DNA of 44,543 nt. Source: Komagataeibacter intermedius TF2. GTDB lineage: Bacteria > Pseudomonadota > Alphaproteobacteria > Acetobacterales > Acetobacteraceae. Made by a program: the position numbers and the translations under genes. Location: NCBI RefSeq assembly GCF_000964425.1, contig NZ_BANF01000033.1, positions 1-44,543 on the forward strand, in the 5' to 3' direction. This document shows positions 28,799 through 36,867 of the stretch, in pieces. Positions within the stretch are counted from its first letter, which is position 1, and each line of letters begins with the position of its first letter. Below the pieces are notes generated by a model. That model ran no database searches and was not told where the DNA came from. It saw only the letters and a list, made by a program, of their open reading frames with translations.

Positions 28799-31006
28799 TC
28801 ATGATGATCCGTCGGTCATGCGATAGGGCTGGGAGGCATCAAGGAAAGCTGCATTGGCCCCCAGTTCATAGGAAATGACCAGCAGGTAGGCAATGGCGCG
28901 CGTGATCTCGATGCGCGAGGTGATGTTGGTTTCCGTCGCCTCCAGCCGGCGCAGGCTGCGGGTTGCCCCGCGCGCCACGCGCGCCGTGCGGCCAAAGCGC
29001 CCGTACCGGCCGCTGAACTGCGACATGCGGCTGAGGAACAGTTCAATGGCGCGGTTTGCCGCGGGCGGTAGCTGGCCACGTTCCATGACCGTGCGCAGGC
29101 GGATGATGTTCAGCCCGATGGTCATGGCCGACAGCGTGCCCTGCAGGTAGGCCTCGATTGTGGGTGTGGGCGTGGGACCGGCATGGCGGATCAGGCGCGA
29201 GAACCGGTCCGTATTGCGCCCGATCCACGACTGCGTGCGCGGCATGGGCTGGGCGGACGCCAGGTGGCGCAGGTCATGCAGCGTGCGGTTGCGCATGCGC
29301 CAGCGTTCTTCATCATTATCGAAGGGCAGCACCGCGCGGAAGATCAGCACCGCGAAGCCGATACTGCACAGCAATGCAAAGGACGCGTTGAAATACGCGA
29401 TTTCGTTCAGTCGCGTCTGGTTGCCCGGCCCCACAAGGTTGGGCAGGAACAGGCAGTACGATGCCGCGGCCCCCGCCGTTGCCGGGTTGCGCGCGGCAAG
29501 GCCGCCCGCGATCATGGGCAGGGCGAGGACGGCGGCCAGCATTTCGAATTCCGCGGGCCGTGGCAGGAACAGCAGCACGAGGAAGCCCGAGACAAACACC
29601 GCCCAGCACGCCCCGCGCAGGAAGTTCATGGTGCCCACCACCGGGTTTTCACGCGTGGCGAACAGCCCGCACGTTACGGCGACCATGGTGATGAAGCCGA
29701 TGCCGTTGGCCCATGCCGTCACTTCCCATATCAGGGCGGACGCGCCGATGGCCACGGCGGCGCGGATGCCGTTATAGGCGGCTTCCTTGTAATCGCGGTG
29801 CGCCTCGATGCGGAAATGGAAGTGATCGCCACGGATTTCGTGCTGGCTGGCATCGAATTCCGTAATGGCCTGCTCCAGTTCCCCCAGCAGTTCATCCAGC
29901 GCGTTATGCAGGATGCGGCAGTTCAGCAGGTCGTCCACCTCCAGCGTTTCGGATGTGGGGGCCATGCTGATTTCATGGGTCAGCGCGTCGATGATACGCT
30001 GGCGGCACACGCCACGCAGGTCCTGCAGGTCCTGCTGTATGTGCGGGATCTCGGCATCGTTCTCCAGCCGGGCGGGCACGCCCAGCAGGAAGGTGCGCGT
30101 CAGCAGCGACGTTTCGGTAAACTGTTCATTGGTGGTGCCCAGCGCCTTGATGCGCGCCATCATGCCCAGCCCGCGCGACAGCAGGACAGATACGGCGGCA
30201 AGGGCCGCGCGTGCATGGTCGCCTTCATGCCCGTGGGGGCCCATCTCGACTTCACTGAACTCGATCTGGTCATTGATGCTCAGGATCGTGCCGAACAGCG
30301 CGCGCGAACGGATGAAGGCCGCCTCGTCCCCCGCCAGCAGGTTGGCCACCGCATCTGTCGAACTGCCCAGCGCCATCTGGATCTTCTGGCGCATGTTGCG
30401 CCGCGCGGAGGAGGCGAGGTTGTGCGCGAACAGGACCGCCACCAGCGTTTCGCACGCGATTCCCAGTACGATGTAGGACGTGCGCGACATGGTGATCATG
30501 AAGATGTTGTCGGGGTCGCGCGTCGCCGCCAGCGCGATGATGGCGCAGGTATAGCCCGACAGCACCAGCGCGTAGGACCGGAAGTTGCGCACCAGCGTCG
30601 CGCACATGCAGCACAGCCCGATCCATATGCTGATGGCGGGGAAGAACAGCCACGGCGCCTGTGGAAACGAACAGACAAGGATGACCGCGCTGGTCGCCCC
30701 GATGGCGGTGCCCACCAGTCGCCACCGCGCCTTTGACAGGCTTTCCCCGCGCGACCCCTGCGCCACGATCCACACCGTCATCGCCGCCCATGGGGGATCG
30801 TCCAGTTCCATCCACATGGCGATGGTCAGCGCCATAAGGGCCGCGAACGTGGTGCGCACCGCGAAGGCCAGGGCTTCTGGCGTGGGGGCATACAGCCATT
30901 TCAGGCCACTCATCCGCGCGTAGCCGGGCGCGCGCAGGGTGGGGAAATGTTTTCCGCTGAAAATACGGGTTATGAAAGAGGGCAGAAGATTGAGGTCTGC
31001 AGGCAC
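28799..31006 (-). CDS. FUSC family inner-membrane transporter
   Basis: Fusaric acid resistance / aromatic acid efflux type protein (AaeB-like). Two hydrophobic domains of about five or six segments each, the first beginning FAVRTTFAALMALTIAMWME with DDPPWAAMTVWIVAQ, the second at about residues 410-560, are separated and followed by large soluble regions; this FUSC repeat layout is typical. It is 735 aa. The frame opens at a GTG (31006) with no good ribosome binding site; ATG at 30913 just before GLKWLYAPTPEAL is an equally likely start. The substrate is unknown. A perfect dyad lies upstream at 31034-31049. Confidence 0.88.
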   Translation of the reverse strand: MPADLNLLPSFITRIFSGKHFPTLRAPGYARMSGLKWLYAPTPEALAFAVRTTFAALMALTIAMWMELDDPPWAAMTVWIVAQGSRGESLSKARWRLVGTAIGATSAVILVCSFPQAPWLFFPAISIWIGLCCMCATLVRNFRSYALVLSGYTCAIIALAATRDPDNIFMITMSRTSYIVLGIACETLVAVLFAHNLASSARRNMRQKIQMALGSSTDAVANLLAGDEAAFIRSRALFGTILSINDQIEFSEVEMGPHGHEGDHARAALAAVSVLLSRGLGMMARIKALGTTNEQFTETSLLTRTFLLGVPARLENDAEIPHIQQDLQDLRGVCRQRIIDALTHEISMAPTSETLEVDDLLNCRILHNALDELLGELEQAITEFDASQHEIRGDHFHFRIEAHRDYKEAAYNGIRAAVAIGASALIWEVTAWANGIGFITMVAVTCGLFATRENPVVGTMNFLRGACWAVFVSGFLVLLFLPRPAEFEMLAAVLALPMIAGGLAARNPATAGAAASYCLFLPNLVGPGNQTRLNEIAYFNASFALLCSIGFAVLIFRAVLPFDNDEERWRMRNRTLHDLRHLASAQPMPRTQSWIGRNTDRFSRLIRHAGPTPTPTIEAYLQGTLSAMTIGLNIIRLRTVMERGQLPPAANRAIELFLSRMSQFSGRYGRFGRTARVARGATRSLRRLEATETNITSRIEITRAIAYLLVISYELGANAAFLDASQPYRMTDGSS

Positions 31007-31033
31007 GATATGCGGCTTCCGGCGACAAGGGGC

Positions 31034-31049
31034 GCGTTATCCATAACGC
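31034..31049. promoter_or_regulatory. Inverted repeat upstream of the FUSC gene
   Basis: GCGTTAT-CC-ATAACGC is a perfect 7+2+7 dyad, 28-43 bases before the FUSC gene's furthest start. The size and symmetry suit an operator for a dimeric repressor. No regulator gene is adjacent, so the binder is unknown. Confidence 0.45.
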
Positions 31050-31112
31050 ATCTTTGCATCACGTAATGGTGTCGCTAGTGCATATCTGGCATCGGCTTTC
31101 CTCGTGGCGGGA

Positions 31113-32336
31113 TTATGGCGGGGATGCGGTCCGCAGATCGGCCGCCAGGCGCAGGTCCGAGACAAAGCGGGCATATTCACGCGTGCGCGCGTCCTCATCA
31201 GGCACGCGCAGCAGGAAGGAGGGGTGAACCGTTACGACTCCGGTCGTTCCATCTTCCAGCGTGATTGCGCGCGAGCGTTCACGGCCGATCGTGACATGGC
31301 GCCCCAGCAGGGCGGACGCCGCCGTGGCCCCCAGCATGACCAGCACATGCGGGCGGATGATCCGCCGTTCCGCCGCAAGCCACGGGGCGCAGGCGGCGAT
31401 TTCTTCCGGCCCCGCCTTTTCATGGATGCGGCGCGTGCCCCGTGGGCGGAATTTGAAATGCTTGACGGTATTGGTCACATACGCGTCATCACGTTCGATC
31501 CCCGCGTCCAGCAGGGCGCGATCGAACAGCTGTCCTGCCGGGCCGACAAAGGGACGCCCGGCGATGTCTTCCCTGTCGCCCGGCTGTTCGCCCACGAACA
31601 TCATGCGCGCATCGCTCCGGCCTTCGCCAAACACCGTCTGGGTGGCGCGGCGGGCCATGGGGCAGATCCGGCACGTTCTTGCCGCCAGCGCCACGGCGGG
31701 CAGGGCGGTGATGCGGGGAATGTCGAGGTCGGTGACCAGCGGCATGGCGGGCGGCGGCAGGCTGTTGAACGCAAGGGGGACGGCCGCGGCGTCATCGTGC
31801 CCGTGCAGCAGTTCCCTGCCGGTCCACTCCATCCGTCGTCCCGGCAGTGACAGCCGCCACGGCGCAAGCGAAAGCTGGAACGTCATGAACCGCGCATTGC
31901 TTTCGGGGGCATGGGTCGCGGCATCCAGCGTGCCGTGCCAGATGTCCTCCCCCTCGCTGCGCTGCATGAGGGTGAACAGGTCGTGACGCAAATGCACGGT
32001 TTCCGCGCGCACGGTTTCCGCCGCGCCCGCCATCCGCGCAAGGTCGGATGGTGCGATGTCGGTTCCCGTCACGTGGGCATAGATCAGGCCATAGGCCAGG
32101 GTGAAGCGGTCGGGCAGCATGGACTGCACCACATCCGCCGCCAGCTGCATGGTTTCACGCGGAATACGGAAGGGCTGGCCGGTCGGGGATGGTGCCGTTG
32201 CATCGGGGGTATCGCCCGGCGTGACGTGCCAGGCGATTTCGTCCGGCGGCACGCGCCGGGTCACCAGGTCGCGGGTTGCCGCGCGCCAGCGTGCGAAGTC
32301 GATCGGGTGGGCAAGGACTATGGTGGTCTGTGGCAT
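31113..32336 (-). CDS. DUF4130-UdgX fusion, uracil-DNA binding/repair protein
   Basis: The C-terminal half is a UdgX-type uracil-DNA glycosylase: GEQPGDREDIAGRPFVGPAG (motif A), the UdgX-specific loop GTRRIHEKA carrying the histidine that in UdgX forms a covalent bond with uracil-derived DNA, and VTVHPSFLL (motif B). The N-terminal half (about residues 1-190) looks like a divergent DUF4130/TIGR03915 domain. Cys pairs for an Fe-S cluster are partly present (RTCRICP and AACAPW), but where homologues as I recall them have Cys in VVCLGATAA this protein has Met (VLVMLGATAA). ATG 32336 is preferred to 32414. The radical-SAM partner often next to such genes is absent. Confidence 0.88.
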   Translation of the reverse strand: MPQTTIVLAHPIDFARWRAATRDLVTRRVPPDEIAWHVTPGDTPDATAPSPTGQPFRIPRETMQLAADVVQSMLPDRFTLAYGLIYAHVTGTDIAPSDLARMAGAAETVRAETVHLRHDLFTLMQRSEGEDIWHGTLDAATHAPESNARFMTFQLSLAPWRLSLPGRRMEWTGRELLHGHDDAAAVPLAFNSLPPPAMPLVTDLDIPRITALPAVALAARTCRICPMARRATQTVFGEGRSDARMMFVGEQPGDREDIAGRPFVGPAGQLFDRALLDAGIERDDAYVTNTVKHFKFRPRGTRRIHEKAGPEEIAACAPWLAAERRIIRPHVLVMLGATAASALLGRHVTIGRERSRAITLEDGTTGVVTVHPSFLLRVPDEDARTREYARFVSDLRLAADLRTASPP

Positions 32337-32380
32337 GGGCGTGGTTCCGGGTCGTGGCGGCGCGTGGCCGGCCACGGGTG

Positions 32381-33172
32381 TCAGGCAAGGCCCATGGCCC
32401 GCGCGCTGCGCCACATCATGTAGAGTGCCACAATAAAAATCAGCCAGGCAAAAATCATGCGCAGGCGCTGCGGGTGCTGGCCCAGATGGCGCGCCAGCAT
32501 GGCGCCCCCGGCGCTGCCCACCATGCCGCCCGCGACAAGGATGCCCACCATGGGCAGGTCAACCATGCCCGCGACCGCGTAACTGACCGAAGTTGTCAGC
32601 CCGAAGGCGCAGACCGCCACCAGCGACGTGGCGATGGCGTTGAGCATGGGCATGCCGGTCGCGGCAAGCAGGGCGGGCACGATCAGGAAGCCGCCGCCAA
32701 TGCCGAAGAATCCCGAACAGAACCCGGTCAGGATTCCGTATGACACGACAGGTAGCACTGTCGGGCGCGGGGTATCCTGTCCCGCCTGCGGGCCCGGTTT
32801 CCGCCCGCCGCGCGCCATGAGCGCGCCCACCACGACCATGACGATCGCAAACAGGAAAAGCAGGTGCTGCCCGTTGATCACCTTGCCGCACGCGGCGCCG
32901 GCCAGTGCGCCGGATATGCCCGCGCATGCAAACAGGGCCGCGCATGTCCACCGCACGTTGCCCGAACGCGCGTGGCTGGCCAGGCTGCACAGCGCATTGA
33001 TGGTGACGGCAAGCGCGCTGGTGCCGATGGCCCGGTGCGGGTCGGGAATGCCGACCACATACAGCAGCAGCGGCACGGCCAGGATCGAACCGCCACCGCC
33101 CACCAGCCCCAGCGTAAATCCGATGACGCCACCACTACACAGCCCCAGCAGGGTATGGATGGCGTCAGGCAT
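32381..33172 (-). CDS. TauE/SafE (TSUP) family permease
   Basis: Inner-membrane anion exporter family used for sulfite, sulfoacetate or related sulfur compounds. It has about eight hydrophobic segments and the internal pseudo-repeat signatures GLVGGGGSILAVPLLLYVVG and FFGIGGGFLIVPALL. It is 263 aa, normal for the family. It is transcribed divergently from an ArsR/BigR-like regulator, an arrangement known for sulfide-responsive systems, so export of sulfite or another sulfur anion is the favoured guess. Confidence 0.92.
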   Translation of the reverse strand: MPDAIHTLLGLCSGGVIGFTLGLVGGGGSILAVPLLLYVVGIPDPHRAIGTSALAVTINALCSLASHARSGNVRWTCAALFACAGISGALAGAACGKVINGQHLLFLFAIVMVVVGALMARGGRKPGPQAGQDTPRPTVLPVVSYGILTGFCSGFFGIGGGFLIVPALLAATGMPMLNAIATSLVAVCAFGLTTSVSYAVAGMVDLPMVGILVAGGMVGSAGGAMLARHLGQHPQRLRMIFAWLIFIVALYMMWRSARAMGLA

Positions 33173-33256
33173 GCGTGCCCCTGCCGGGCGGTGTGGCCGT
33201 GTATGCGTGCGCGGCGCGGTCAGTCATGCGGTTGCTCCCGGATGGGGTGGGTGCGC

Positions 33257-33298
33257 TAATTGTTTATCTGTTTAATATATTATGTATCTATTTTATCA
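33257..33298. promoter_or_regulatory. A/T-rich divergent control region
   Basis: In the 199-base gap between the permease and its putative repressor, this stretch is nearly free of G/C and contains the 10-base palindrome TAATATATTA at 33273-33282. It is the obvious place for overlapping promoters and an operator for the ArsR-type regulator. The exact elements cannot be fixed. Confidence 0.45.
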
Positions 33299-33371
33299 AG
33301 CCCTGTCCTGTGTTCGCCCCGTGGGGGATATGGTACGATGGCGCCTGGAACTGTCGAAGGGGGTCCGTGGC

Positions 33372-33776
33372 ATGAACAACCTGCCCAGAACACGTGAAAT
33401 TGCAGAAAACCTTGTGCAGCGGCTACGCCTGCTGGCCCAGCCGCAGCGGCTGATGGTACTGGCCTGCCTGCTGGAAGGGGAAAAGAGCGTTGGCCAGATC
33501 GAAGCCGAAACCGGCATTGGCCAGCCAACCCTGAGCCAGCAGCTTGCGGAACTTCGGCGTGCAGAGATCGTTATAACGCGCAAGGAGGCCCGACAGGTCA
33601 TTTACAGTATTAAGGATAGTATGGAGGAAATGCGTATTCGCCTGATCTGCGCGGCCTGCGGTCCGGAGTTTGATGCCGAACAGTTGAGCGGTGTATTGCG
33701 CAGGAAGAAAACCTCCCCTGTTATGACACGGGACGGCGCAGCAGCCTGTTTCGCACGTATCGGCGGCGATGTCTGA
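33372..33776 (+). CDS. ArsR/SmtB family regulator, BigR/SqrR-like
   Basis: A 134-aa winged-helix repressor. The recognition-helix region GQPTLSQQLAELRRAEIV and the wing ITRKEARQVIYSI are clear. Cysteines at 32 (VLACLL) and 93/96 (LICAACG) are spaced like the two thiols of BigR/SqrR, which sense sulfide or persulfide through disulfide or polysulfide formation; no metal-binding ELCV motif is seen. ATG 33372 is chosen because AGGGGG lies upstream; an open frame extends to 33282. Divergent from the TSUP permease, it is likely to repress that gene. Confidence 0.88.
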   Translation: MNNLPRTREIAENLVQRLRLLAQPQRLMVLACLLEGEKSVGQIEAETGIGQPTLSQQLAELRRAEIVITRKEARQVIYSIKDSMEEMRIRLICAACGPEFDAEQLSGVLRRKKTSPVMTRDGAAACFARIGGDV

Positions 33777-33999
33777 TCGGAATTGATACATGTTGCAATG
33801 AATTTGTACAAAAATGAACATTATGTCCCGAAGACGTTATTTAGGACGAAGTATTCTATATAATATATCCCCCAGACAATAGGGCTCACCGACTGGTGAG
33901 TCGTATTGTATTTATTGAAAATGCAGTATATGTCCTTGAAATCAAGGTTCGTGAAGATGTCGCGACTGTGTGGTTGAATATAGAGGCACGGAATAAATT
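33777..33999 (+). promoter_or_regulatory. Long A/T-rich leader of the MucR-type gene
   Basis: The gap is much richer in A/T than its surroundings. A TATAAT hexamer lies at 33859-33864 with only a weak -35 (TTATTT) before it. A hairpin CTCACC-GACT-GGTGAG occurs at 33885-33900. This suggests a transcript leader of about 130 bases. A/T-rich runs of this kind are typical of MucR targets, so autoregulation is possible. Confidence 0.45.
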
Positions 34000-34476
34000 A
34001 TGTCTGATACTGAGCAGGATTTTTCATGTCTGGAACTGACGACACAGATCGTGTCGGCGCATGTTTCAAACAATAGCGTTGCGGCGGATGTGCTTCCCGA
34101 CCTGATACGCAATGTGTACCAGGCGCTGGCCATGGCTGGCCGTCCGGCAGAAGAGCCTGAAAAACTCCAGCCTGCCGTGCCGATCAAGCGCTCGGTCTTT
34201 CCCGACTACATCGTCTGCCTGGAAGACGGCAAAAAGCTCAAGATGCTCAAGCGCCACCTGCAGAGCGCCTATGGCATGACGCCCGAGCAGTACCGTGAAC
34301 GCTGGGGCCTGCCCGCCGAATACCCCATGGTCGCGCCCAATTATGCTGAACGTCGCTCCAGCCTCGCACGTGAAATCGGCCTTGGCCGCAAGATCACGGC
34401 CGCATCGGCCGCTGCCGCGGCGCCCGCCAATGGCGATGAGGCCTCCCGGCCCGCGCGCCGCCGCCGCAAGGCGTAA
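34000..34476 (+). CDS. Ros/MucR family transcriptional regulator
   Basis: A 158-aa nucleoid-type regulator. MucR/Ros proteins bind A/T-rich promoters and control surface polysaccharide, motility and cell-cycle genes. The conserved block runs FPDYIVCLEDGKKLKMLKRH, then GMTPEQYRERWGLPAEYPMV and APNYAERRSSLA. The zinc site is incomplete: Cys73 and His86 are present, but the second Cys position is Asp76 and the second His position is Tyr91. Zinc-independent members are known in rhizobia. The C-terminal tail is Ala-rich and ends in a basic RPARRRRKA. Confidence 0.94.
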   Translation: MSDTEQDFSCLELTTQIVSAHVSNNSVAADVLPDLIRNVYQALAMAGRPAEEPEKLQPAVPIKRSVFPDYIVCLEDGKKLKMLKRHLQSAYGMTPEQYRERWGLPAEYPMVAPNYAERRSSLAREIGLGRKITAASAAAAAPANGDEASRPARRRRKA

Positions 34477-34530
34477 GGGTACACGCGTTTTCTGGTCCTG
34501 CTTCGGTATGGGCGGTATCCATGATATTGC

Positions 34531-35460
34531 ATGATCATGGATACTGATCCCGATATGTTGCTGCATGCCACCGCACTGCGTCGGCGCCGGATGTTCTGGC
34601 GCGGCGGGGCCGTGGCTTTTTTTGTTCTTGCCTGCATCGTGGCCATGGCCCGTGCCGGCGGGCTGGGTGGCCACGCGCCGCATCTGGTCCACCTGAAGCT
34701 GGAAGGGGTCATCCCCTCCGATCAGCATGATAATGTCGAGGCCCTGAAAAAGGCGGCAGATGACGCCTCGGTCCGGGGGCTGGTGCTGGAGGTCAACAGC
34801 CCCGGCGGCGCCGTAACCGGGGGCGAGGTGCTGCATGACGCCGTGGCCGCCTTTGCCCGGCGCAAGCCGGTGGTGGTGTCCATGGGCGGGGTCGCTGCAT
34901 CGGCGGGGTATATGGTGTCCGTCCCGGCGGCCCGTATTTTCGCCAACCGTTCCACCCTGACCGGGTCCATTGGCGTCATTCTGGAATCCCCGGATGTCTC
35001 GGGCCTGCTGGACCGGGTGGGGGTGCATGTGGACCAGCTTGTCTCCGGCCCGATGAAGGGGCAGCCCTCTGTCGTGCAGCCGCTTTCGCCTGAGGGGCGG
35101 GAGATGCTGCAGGGCGTGATTTCCGACCTGTATGGTTTTTTCGTGAATGTCGTGGCGCAGGACCGCCATATGCCGGTTGACCGTGTCCGGCAACTGGCCG
35201 ATGGTCGCCCCTATACCGGGCAGCAGGCGGTTTCGCTGGGGCTGGTGGACCAGATCGGGTCCATGGACGACGCGCGCAAATGGCTGATCGGGGCTACGCA
35301 CCTGCCCGATACCGTGCGGGTGACGGATATTGGTCCTGCCGCCACACGGATCAACTGGCGACGGTGGATTTCGGGGCTTCTGTCCGGTGTGCCGGGTGCG
35401 GAATTTCTGTTGAAGGAAAGTACTGCGCTTGACGGGGCCGTTGCGATCTGGAAACTTTAA
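34531..35460 (+). CDS. sppA: Signal peptide peptidase SppA (S49)
   Basis: Membrane-anchored serine protease that degrades cleaved signal peptides. One N-terminal transmembrane segment (about residues 24-42, AVAFFVLACIVAMA) precedes a single S49 domain with EVNSPGGAVTGGE, the nucleophile Ser124 in GGVAASAGYMVS and the general-base Lys176 in SGPMKGQPS. The 52-residue Ser-Lys spacing equals that of Bacillus subtilis SppA. At 309 aa it is the short type. No strong ribosome binding site precedes ATG 34531 or the in-frame ATG 34537. ihfB follows after 26 bases. Confidence 0.94.
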   Translation: MIMDTDPDMLLHATALRRRRMFWRGGAVAFFVLACIVAMARAGGLGGHAPHLVHLKLEGVIPSDQHDNVEALKKAADDASVRGLVLEVNSPGGAVTGGEVLHDAVAAFARRKPVVVSMGGVAASAGYMVSVPAARIFANRSTLTGSIGVILESPDVSGLLDRVGVHVDQLVSGPMKGQPSVVQPLSPEGREMLQGVISDLYGFFVNVVAQDRHMPVDRVRQLADGRPYTGQQAVSLGLVDQIGSMDDARKWLIGATHLPDTVRVTDIGPAATRINWRRWISGLLSGVPGAEFLLKESTALDGAVAIWKL

Positions 35461-35486
35461 TTTCTTGTTTAAGCTAGGGGAACAGG

Positions 35487-35783
35487 ATGACCAGATCGGA
35501 ATTGATTGCCGAACTTGCCGCTGCCCGTCCACATCTGCCGATACGGGAAGTGGAACGTATTGTTCAGGTCATCTTTGCTGAAGTCAGCAATGCGCTGATG
35601 CGGGGGGATCGGGTGGAGCTGCGTGGCTTTGGCGCGTTTACGGTCAAGAAACGTGACGCCCGCACCGGACGGAATCCCCGCACGGGCGAAACCGTGTCGG
35701 TGGAAGAAAAGGTCGTGCCGTTTTTCAAGGCGGGAAAGGAGCTGCGCGAACGCGTCAACCGCTCTCACCAGACGGTTGACTGA
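35487..35783 (+). CDS. ihfB: Integration host factor subunit beta
   Basis: DNA-bending protein of the HU/IHF family. [20 protein letters not shown] begins the helical dimer domain; [20 protein letters not shown] followed by NPRTGE is the DNA-binding arm with the intercalating proline. It is 98 aa. The spacing of the first helices and the gene's place behind sppA, common in alphaproteobacteria, favour IHF-beta over HU. AGGGGAACAGG lies before the ATG. A strong terminator follows. Confidence 0.93.
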   Translation: MTRSELIAELAAARPHLPIREVERIVQVIFAEVSNALMRGDRVELRGFGAFTVKKRDARTGRNPRTGETVSVEEKVVPFFKAGKELRERVNRSHQTVD

Positions 35784-35812
35784 CACCGGCCGGTTTCCAT
35801 GATCGACCATAA

Positions 35813-35849
35813 AAAACACCGCGCCGGGTCAGACCCGGCGCGGTGTTTT
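35813..35849. terminator. Bidirectional intrinsic terminator
   Basis: A perfect 17-base inverted repeat (arms 35813-35829 and 35833-35849, loop CAG) with A-run before and T-run after. It serves both ihfB on the plus strand and the convergent LysR gene on the minus strand. Confidence 0.93.
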
Positions 35850-35876
35850 CATACAGGAATCGCAGTGGCTGGCGTG

Positions 35877-36761
35877 TCAGTGCCGGGCGTTGATTTCCGC
35901 CAGAAGGAAATCGCGGAACACGGCCACGCGCTTGGATGTGCGCAGTTCCTCGGGATACACGAAATAGGCGTCCACCGTGGGCAGTGGCACTTCCGGCAGG
36001 ATCTTGACCAGGTTGGGGTACTGCGACGCCGCATAAAGCGGGATCGACCCGATTCCGATGCCGGCGGCAATCGCGCCCGCCATGGCGGCCAGGCTGTTGA
36101 CCTCCAGCCGCGCCTGCCGACGTTCATCCGACGGGACGCCGGTTTCAGCCAGCCAGTTGATGTGCGGCACGGGCGGGTGGTACCCCCCGAACAGGATCAG
36201 CTTGTGGGCGTTCAGTTCCTCAAGCGTGCGGGGCGTGCCGTAATCATTGAGGTAGGACTGCGAGGCATAGATCGGCAGCGGGAAGTCGGCCAGGTGCCGC
36301 TGGATCAGGTCCGGCTGGCGGGGCGGGTGCATGCGCACCGCCACGTCCGCTTCGCGCATGCCCAGATCCAGATCGTTATCTTCCAGGATCAGGGTGATCG
36401 AAATGTCCGGATTTGTTTCCATGAACCGGTGCAGCCGCGGCGTCAGCCAGCAGGTGCCAAACCCGGTCGTGGTCGTGACCCGCAGCCGGCCTGCCGCCTT
36501 TTCCTTGCTTTCCGTCAGCAGGGACTGCGTCATGGCCAGCTTGGAGAAGACTTCCCGAACCGTCTGGTTCAGTGTCTCACCCTGTTCGGTCAGGATCAGC
36601 CCCCGGGCATGCCGGTGGAAAAGAGGGACCTGCAGCGCCTCTTCCAGGGCTGAAATCTGCCGCGATACCGCAGACTGGCTCAGGTTAAGCACGTCGCCGG
36701 CATGGGTGAAGGACCCTGCCTCGGCTACAGCATGAAATATCCGGAGTTTATCCCAGTCCAC
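35877..36761 (-). CDS. LysR family transcriptional regulator
   Basis: The N-terminal helix-turn-helix is classic (FHAVAEAGSFTHAGDVLNLS then QSAVSRQISALEEALQVPLF), followed by a periplasmic-binding-like effector domain from about residue 93. It is 294 aa. Target and inducer cannot be told. Its nearest upstream neighbour on the same strand is trxB, 106 bases away. An AGTGT-N4-ACACT dyad lies about 40 bases upstream of its start and may be its own site. Confidence 0.93.
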   Translation of the reverse strand: MDWDKLRIFHAVAEAGSFTHAGDVLNLSQSAVSRQISALEEALQVPLFHRHARGLILTEQGETLNQTVREVFSKLAMTQSLLTESKEKAAGRLRVTTTTGFGTCWLTPRLHRFMETNPDISITLILEDNDLDLGMREADVAVRMHPPRQPDLIQRHLADFPLPIYASQSYLNDYGTPRTLEELNAHKLILFGGYHPPVPHINWLAETGVPSDERRQARLEVNSLAAMAGAIAAGIGIGSIPLYAASQYPNLVKILPEVPLPTVDAYFVYPEELRTSKRVAVFRDFLLAEINARH

Positions 36762-36799
36762 GCGTTGACTCCGCTTTGCTATCTATAAAAGGCGCGCCA

Positions 36800-36813
36800 A
36801 GTGTTATGACACT
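36800..36813. promoter_or_regulatory. Small dyad upstream of the LysR gene
   Basis: AGTGTTATGACACT (5+4+5) lies 39-52 bases upstream of the LysR start, where autoregulatory LysR sites commonly occur. Significance is unproven. Confidence 0.3.
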
Positions 36814-36867
36814 AAGTCGTTGTGGTGAAGGAAATGCAGGGGCAGGTCAAGGACTCTTCCTGATTCA

